From the NCBI RefSeq assembly GCF_030463535.1, contig NC_132881.1, positions 40,707,973 to 40,771,972 of the forward strand: a DNA stretch of 64,000 bases. The letters are read 5' to 3'. Shown here one piece after another: positions 58,601 through 64,000 of the stretch. Made by a program: the position numbers and the translations under genes. The stretch's first letter is position 1. Each line of letters begins with the position of its first letter. Below the pieces are notes generated by a model, which was not told the origin of the DNA, made no database searches, and saw only the letters and a list, made by a program, of their open reading frames with translations. The stretch comes from Salminus brasiliensis. Taxonomy: Eukaryota > Chordata > Actinopteri > Characiformes > Bryconidae.

Positions 58601-61109
58601 AGAGCTCCAGTTCTTCTTAAAAGCCTTCACTGTAACAAGAATCCACAAGTTGTATGTTCACTCTGTAAAATCATGTGAGTTCTATGTTAAGTGTGAGTGA
58701 GTTATTAAAAGTAATGAATACAATATAATGTTAATGGATTTGTTTACTTATATAGTGCACTGCTGTTTTAGAGCAAATAAGGCATTCCTTTAATAACACT
58801 TAACTACACATAATACAATTAAAAATAATGTGATTTATTTTTGGTCAAATTAGTTGTTTTGTTTCAGCACAGAAATAACTAAAGACAACTGTACTGTATA
58901 AAAATAGCTATTCATATGCTTGCTTAGTACTAGCAAGTGTTAATGAGTGCTGACATCAAAACAAGGGTAGAAAATGCATAGGTGTTATTCCTAAGGCAGC
59001 CCTGCCACTAATATTTACACATGTAGTCCTGTTTTCCTCTATCTAAAGTTTAGTCTTAGGATTAGTCTTTAATACCATGCTATACTATAATCTATTGCAA
59101 ATTGATAAACAAAAGATACTCATTAAATAAAAGCCTATTTGAAAAGTTAGGTGTATTTAAACATTTGGCAGCCTGGTGTCCATCAGGATTGAAAGTTCTG
59201 CATTCCTGAGGGGTTTTGTTTTCTTTCTCCCTCCCTCCTTTTAATTACGCCTTCTCTCATTGCTTTCTTAGAGCGAGAGACTGCACTCCTTAAATCTCCA
59301 AAGGCTTCTGCTCTCAGAGAGGTTTGTGCGGTTTTAAATCAGGGGTTATCTACATTGCCTGTATCTCTGCCAAGGCTACTGATAGAAATACCCCCAAAGG
59401 CTGGTCTAATGCTGTGTGAGTTACCTCGGGGGCAGTATTTGAGATCTAGGAAATGGCAATTACTTTTAAAGGATCTATTAAAGGACTGTTTCCTACCTCC
59501 AGTCCTGTGGTCCACCTGCACTGCACAGTTTCATCCATTTTTCCATCTGAGTCACATCATTAGCTAGTCCTTCTAGAGCTGAATAAGCTTTGTTAGAACA
59601 GGAAAAACAGAGTAATGCAGGTGGGGTACAGGACTGAAGGTAGGGAAACACTCCAGTCTCCAGTGTTTGTATTACTAATCTCTTATCTGCTGCACCTGTA
59701 TCAGGTTGTTTAAGAGGGACAGTGAATTTGGCATGTTTCCCTGTGCTTACTATACATTTATAATAGGTAGCTAATGGGTAGGTACTGAGGATACTGTAAA
59801 TTGGTGTCTACCGTAAGTATGCTTTGAGTCTGAGGAGTTTCTGTTATTGTCTAAATACATCAAGGTCTTGCTTATAGCAACTGACCAAATGTTACATATA
59901 TGTAACATTTGGTTTATATATAACATTTACATTATTTGGTTTATATATAACATTTACATATATATATATAAGACATCAGGTTGAAAAAACACTGCAGTGT
60001 TCCTTAAGTAGCCCTCACTCCCCTCACTTAGACACTACTGCTCATCCATTCTGCTGATTAAGCCTTTACCTAATGAACGTGGCAACAACGTCAGCAAGTG
60101 GCAGGTAATAAAGCATTCTGCAAACTGTGCCTCCTCCTTTCCCAGGCACACAAATGGCCGCCATTTCTGATTCTTAATTGTTTTTTTTTTATTATTAATA
60201 ATAATTCGACCCCACACTGATGTTTTTGCTTTTACCCGATTTGAAATTAACGTGAAGTCGAGAATTTGTAGATTTGGAGTTTATATGTGTCACACATGTA
60301 TAAAAGTCACATATTTCTGACATTGTCCCTGTACTCTCATTGAAATGCACAACCATAAATTGCTTACCACCCCTAACCAAGCCTTAAATAGTCTTGTGTG
60401 ATCACTCAGAAAAAAACATAGTGTATCCAACAAGAATGAAGGCTTCAAATGTATTTTATACTGCAATACAATACAATACAATGGTAGAAAGACAGCAAAC
60501 ATTTTCCAGTCTACATGTGGCGAAATTTAAAACAGAACAAATACGGAACCAAGGAATTCAGCTAGAAAAATGGAAACTACAGGGTGTGCAGAATGAGGTT
60601 AATCCCACTTACATTAGAGCTGAGTCTAAGTGTATTTAGTGCAGGGAGGTGTGTGTGAAATGTTGAAGCAAATTTTTTTCTATAGGTCTGTAGTGTGAAC
60701 ACAACCCCTGTACATAGGTTCATATTAAGCAAAACCGTTGCAGGTTAGGGAGAAGATTTGAGTTTTTATTAAATCAGCTGTTTAATGTAAATGGTACAGT
60801 CCTTCCACTTTTACTTTCACTTCCAGAAGGTGCAAAAATAGAAGTGAAAAAAGCATTATTTTTTCAGAAATTTCTAAAATTAAGGAGAAAAAGGCAAATC
60901 AGAAAAGCTATTAAAAAACAGATTCGAATTTCTGTCCTCGCCTAAAATAGCTCTTTTGTCACCTTTCCATGTCTGAGAAAATCCCTGTGATTGACATGTT
61001 TTGTTCTTCTTGCCAAGCAGTTGATGTGTTTATGCATTCGGCAGCAAATGAATGACGGATAGAGTGTGTGTGCATGTGTTTGAGAAAGCATGTCTGCAGC
61101 ATCACTTAC

Positions 61110-61202
61110 CCTGGTTGCAGGTTTTTCCAGTAAAGCCGGGGTGGCACTTGCATTTGTTGGGTCCAACACAATCTCCATGCTTGCATCCGTGCTGACACAG
61201 CG
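61110..61202 (-). CDS. npnt: nephronectin exon: EGF-like domain 1
   Basis: This 93-bp exon encodes residues 1-31 of the visible protein, with phase 1 at both ends. It holds one EGF-like module with six cysteines, including the stretch [20 protein letters not shown], which is almost invariant in nephronectins from memory. It lacks the D-x-D/N-E calcium-binding signature, so it is a non-calcium EGF module. The acceptor is at 61204-61203 (AG after a CCTGC run) and the donor GTAAGTG starts at 61109. The first codon is split; the preceding exon should encode the N-terminal cysteine-rich segment and is not visible in 61203-64000. The next exon in transcript order is either the cassette at 48759 or, if that is skipped, EGF-like 2 at 42697. 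Both joins keep the frame. Confidence 0.92.
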
Positions 61203-64000
61203 CTGCAGGCATTACCATACAGGGTAAAACAACCATCAATGACAACCAGCCAGCCAAGGCTGTAATTTAAACAGTCAACAGAAAAACACTATATTGCATA
61301 ATATAAAAACATTGTGATGTGATACAGCTTCACCCTGTGTGAGACTCATTCCATTAGGCATTGTTGAAACAGGAAAATGAATTCTACAGTATTTACAGGT
61401 GGGAATCTCTCACCAACTGTGTTTAAACTGAGAGAAATGATGGAAAGATTTTAATAAAACACTGGTTCGGATCATTTCATCCTTTCATCAATAATCCTTG
61501 GCTTTCCTTTGGTCAGTTTTAATTGTAATGGCCTTGGGCTGTAAAGAGTTCACGCTACTCCACACTTCAACTTTATGAGTCATTTCATCTGCCGTTTGCA
61601 TTGGGACTCAAGCCCAGAGCTGTACCCATTAAGAATCTTCTCAGCTCCAAGACGGCTTCAGATCTAAAGTAACACAGACATAATGCAACTTCAGGCACTG
61701 CTGCCTCCGAGCCATCACAGCAGATAGAGAGTGAGCAGCCTGTGTTGTCTGTGCCAGCTACCCACAGCAGAAGAGTAAATCACAGTCTGCACTGTTCTGT
61801 TTAACAGCGATCTTCGAATTTGCACTTGTGGGCATTTTATTGCCACACATGCCCAAGGAATCTAACCTAATTTGATTTGCCACAACTTTACCTTTGGTTA
61901 GTGCACAATACCATGTTCTCCTTTCTGATATAAACACTGAAATCTTGCGTACCAATCGATATCAATCTGATCACTGTTCTTTAAAAAGAACTAAGCTTAG
62001 AAATGAGCTGTTCTTCATTGAAAACACTTATTTACTTCAACACCTTACCACCCACAGGAAGAAACACACAGCTAGCACAATTGAGTGTGTGCTGTTCTAG
62101 TCCAGATTTATTACAGTCTGGATTCATTCTTTTTCCCCTCTGATATCCAAACCAACTTTTATTGCTGATATTAGCAGCCATACGATATGGCATGATGTAT
62201 AGTCAGTGGTGCCAGATAAAATAAACAAGTGCTCAGACTAGCCTTAACTTATAATTTTTTTAATAATTCTGAGCAATTACTTTTTTTTACCCTCAAAATC
62301 TGATAAAAATCAGGCTAATTTAAGAAATTAAAAATGATAAATTAGGGTGGGTGATGTGACAAGAATATAACGTTGTGCTTTCCATAACACATTTTCTCTA
62401 TTAGGGGTGTGCTTTCTGACTTATTTTGGTATTTGAGTTAACAAACAATGATTGATTAATGCAAAAAAAAATAAAAACAGCTAAAGCAATGTGGGACTGA
62501 TGATATTAAAAATATATAAACATATATATTGCTATTTAGAGCATTCCTTTTGCAGAAATGACAACTGCTCAAAAACAACTGCTCACATAATGCAAAGAAA
62601 CTATTATAATAATTGTAATGCAAAGAAGTTATTATTGACATTTAAACACAGTACTAATATTTTATTTTTGAGAGCATTCAGAAATCACTATGGTGAAATA
62701 ACCTTGACTGCCAATCACAGCTTTCATGTCTTGGCCAGCTCTCCACTAGTCTTCCACATTGCTGTTGGGTAACTTTATGCCATTCATGCCACAGAGTGGA
62801 GGCGCTGTGGGTGCTCACATTGTTTATGTCCCTGTCTGAGAACAGGCGGTGAAAAACAAGTAACCATATTTTCAAGTTTAGCAACACTAAAGTTCGACTG
62901 AAAGACAGAGCAAGGATGAACCAGTCCACTATGGATTTTTTTTTTGAGAAATATGAGTGTGATGAACCTTTTAAAAGACTTAAAAACCCTTCACACAAAA
63001 GATTCCTCATGGAACCAAAATTGGTTATTTTGGTTATAAGTGGTTATATAAGTGGTGCAGTGTCTTCATCTACAAGAGATGTTTTTTGCTCAGTGGATGA
63101 TATTCTAACGTGTTCGACTGACAGAGAAAGATTGTTCATGTCACTATTTCTCTACCCTATCTAACATTAGCTAGAGGTGCTAACATCTGATTATGTACAT
63201 ATATCTACCATGCCGTCAAATTGTCCACCTCTACTAAGCAATACAGGCTCCTAAAACCATGATGTCCCATGATTCTTTCCAAGTACACGTCCTGTATTAA
63301 TGTAGTCTCAGAAGCCAGACATCTGGCTATTGCCAGAAGGTCCTGTGGATGGAACAACTGAGACTGAAGAGAAATTTCATTTATTTCGTTTCTGCTGACA
63401 CTGGAACTCCATTATTTCATTTGGAGAAGCAAACTGGAACACCATGTACATGCAGCAAAATCTATGGTCCTGCATACTCATCAAACCCTGATTTCAACTG
63501 ATTCGAACGCATTTGGGAGAATAACACAACGTGCACTTTTCTCCGTAATGGTGGCGCAGTGGTGGAGAGGCAGCAAGCTGTTGGCTGAGGTAGCGGCGGC
63601 TGGGCGTCTCTCTGGGAGCTGGTGCCATGCTCGCTGTGGCGCACTCACGCTGGCTTCCACCCAGCTGAGACTAATTTCCATTAAAAGCTTCATTAAGTCT
63701 GTCATAATACTGGCCTATCAGAGTCGTTAATTATGCCCAATGTGGGCATGCAGAGACAGAGAGGGGAGACAATGAGGGGCAGGCAGGCCAGCCGCCTCCA
63801 TCTGCCCACACACGGCCCAAACAAACACCCGGAGTGGCTGCTGAGCGGCGTGATCGGACAGACAGGTGGAACATCCGCCCCAATGCTGCTGTGCCAATGC
63901 ATTCACCCTGTATTCACACTGACAAAAACAACAGCGGCCCCAATAATAATACCAAAGCCGGTAATGGACACAGCGGCTCATGGTGGCTCTTTGTTCCGCC
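61203..64000 (-). other. npnt: npnt intron upstream of EGF1, continues past the window
   Basis: No minus-strand exon encoding the N-terminal cysteine-rich segment or a signal peptide was found, so the upstream exons lie beyond 64000. The stretch is mostly AT-rich. The last 500 bases are GC-richer and lack recognisable repeats. Confidence 0.75.

Larger units (their letters stand above)
48760..61109 (-). other. npnt: npnt intron between EGF1 and the cassette exon
   Basis: This is the largest intron seen, 12.35 kb, with GT-AG ends. It holds a full MITE (48979-49487), family B repeats (50370-50484, 53684-53890), Tc1-like relics (50895-51880, 54835-55775), SINEs (51493-51718, 53384-53611), a SINE fragment (53118-53200), a family E repeat with an AT run (56705-57345) and a minisatellite (57952-58466). 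No further coding exon was recognised. Confidence 0.85.
5636..61202 (-). other. npnt: npnt gene, 3' eleven exons of nephronectin
   Basis: This span covers the visible part of a nephronectin gene. Nephronectin is a secreted matrix protein that binds integrin alpha8-beta1 through RGD, and in mammals it is required for kidney development. The domain order read from the exons is EGF-like 1, insert, EGF-like 2 to 5, Pro/Thr-rich linker, RGD, post-RGD segment, MAM domain, stop. That order, and near-identical stretches such as [20 protein letters not shown] and CPSPGLQLAPDGRTC, fit nephronectin as I remember it. The paralogue EGFL6 has the same layout, but its MAM sequence differs more (here LCLAFRHKMAGHHVGMLQVF). 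All ten introns have GT and AG ends. Phase is 1 at every junction except the last, which is phase 0. The signal-peptide and N-terminal cysteine-rich exons are not in the window, so the product is 5'-truncated by the window edge, not by mutation. No frameshift or internal stop was seen. Confidence 0.93.

Noticed and set aside
6285..61202. EGFL6 instead of nephronectin
   Set aside because: EGFL6 has the same domain order, but the EGF2, EGF3 and central MAM sequences here match nephronectin much more closely from memory. A protein search would settle it.

Overview
This window is vertebrate nuclear DNA, almost certainly from a teleost fish. It is AT-rich and intron-dominated, with many microsatellites, tRNA-derived SINEs and decayed Tc1/mariner DNA transposons of types common in teleosts. 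The SINE set suggests an otophysan such as a characiform, but that is recollection and not firm.

One gene is recognisable. It lies on the minus strand and spans about 55 kb: nephronectin (npnt), a secreted extracellular-matrix ligand of integrin alpha8-beta1. Eleven exons can be placed from 61202 down to the stop codon at 6425, all with GT-AG splice sites and consistent reading phase. In transcript order they are EGF-like 1 (61110-61202), an acidic/proline-rich insert that is probably an alternative cassette (48655-48759), EGF-like 2 (42578-42697), EGF-like 3 (33414-33533), EGF-like 4 (27474-27608), EGF-like 5 (25728-25853), a Pro/Thr-rich linker ending in RGD (19294-19734), a short post-RGD exon (12006-12095), and a MAM domain over three exons (10812-10910, 9513-9772, 6425-6535). 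Together they encode 565 complete residues plus one codon split at the 5' edge. The signal-peptide and N-terminal cysteine-rich exons were not found and must lie beyond 64000. Residue numbers below count that split codon as residue 1.

The 3' UTR probably runs from 6424 to about 5620, with a canonical minus-strand AATAAA at 5636-5641. Positions 1 to about 5600 look intergenic, with no gene recognised. The 5' edge, 61203-64000, is intron.

The introns hold four decayed Tc1/mariner elements (22833-24050, 38445-39262, 50895-51880, 54835-55775), a TA-flanked MITE family in at least seven copies, two tRNA-derived SINE families (one copy nested in a Tc1 relic with a 7-bp target duplication), other dispersed teleost repeats, several minisatellites and many dinucleotide tracts. 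Some tracts abut exon acceptors: (UG)n before EGF3, (CU)n before EGF2, and CU-rich tracts on both sides of the cassette exon. These could affect splicing.

I found no operon, CRISPR array, phage, novel enzyme system or non-coding RNA gene. The most interesting content is the modular npnt architecture, its cassette exon and the splice-site-adjacent repeats.
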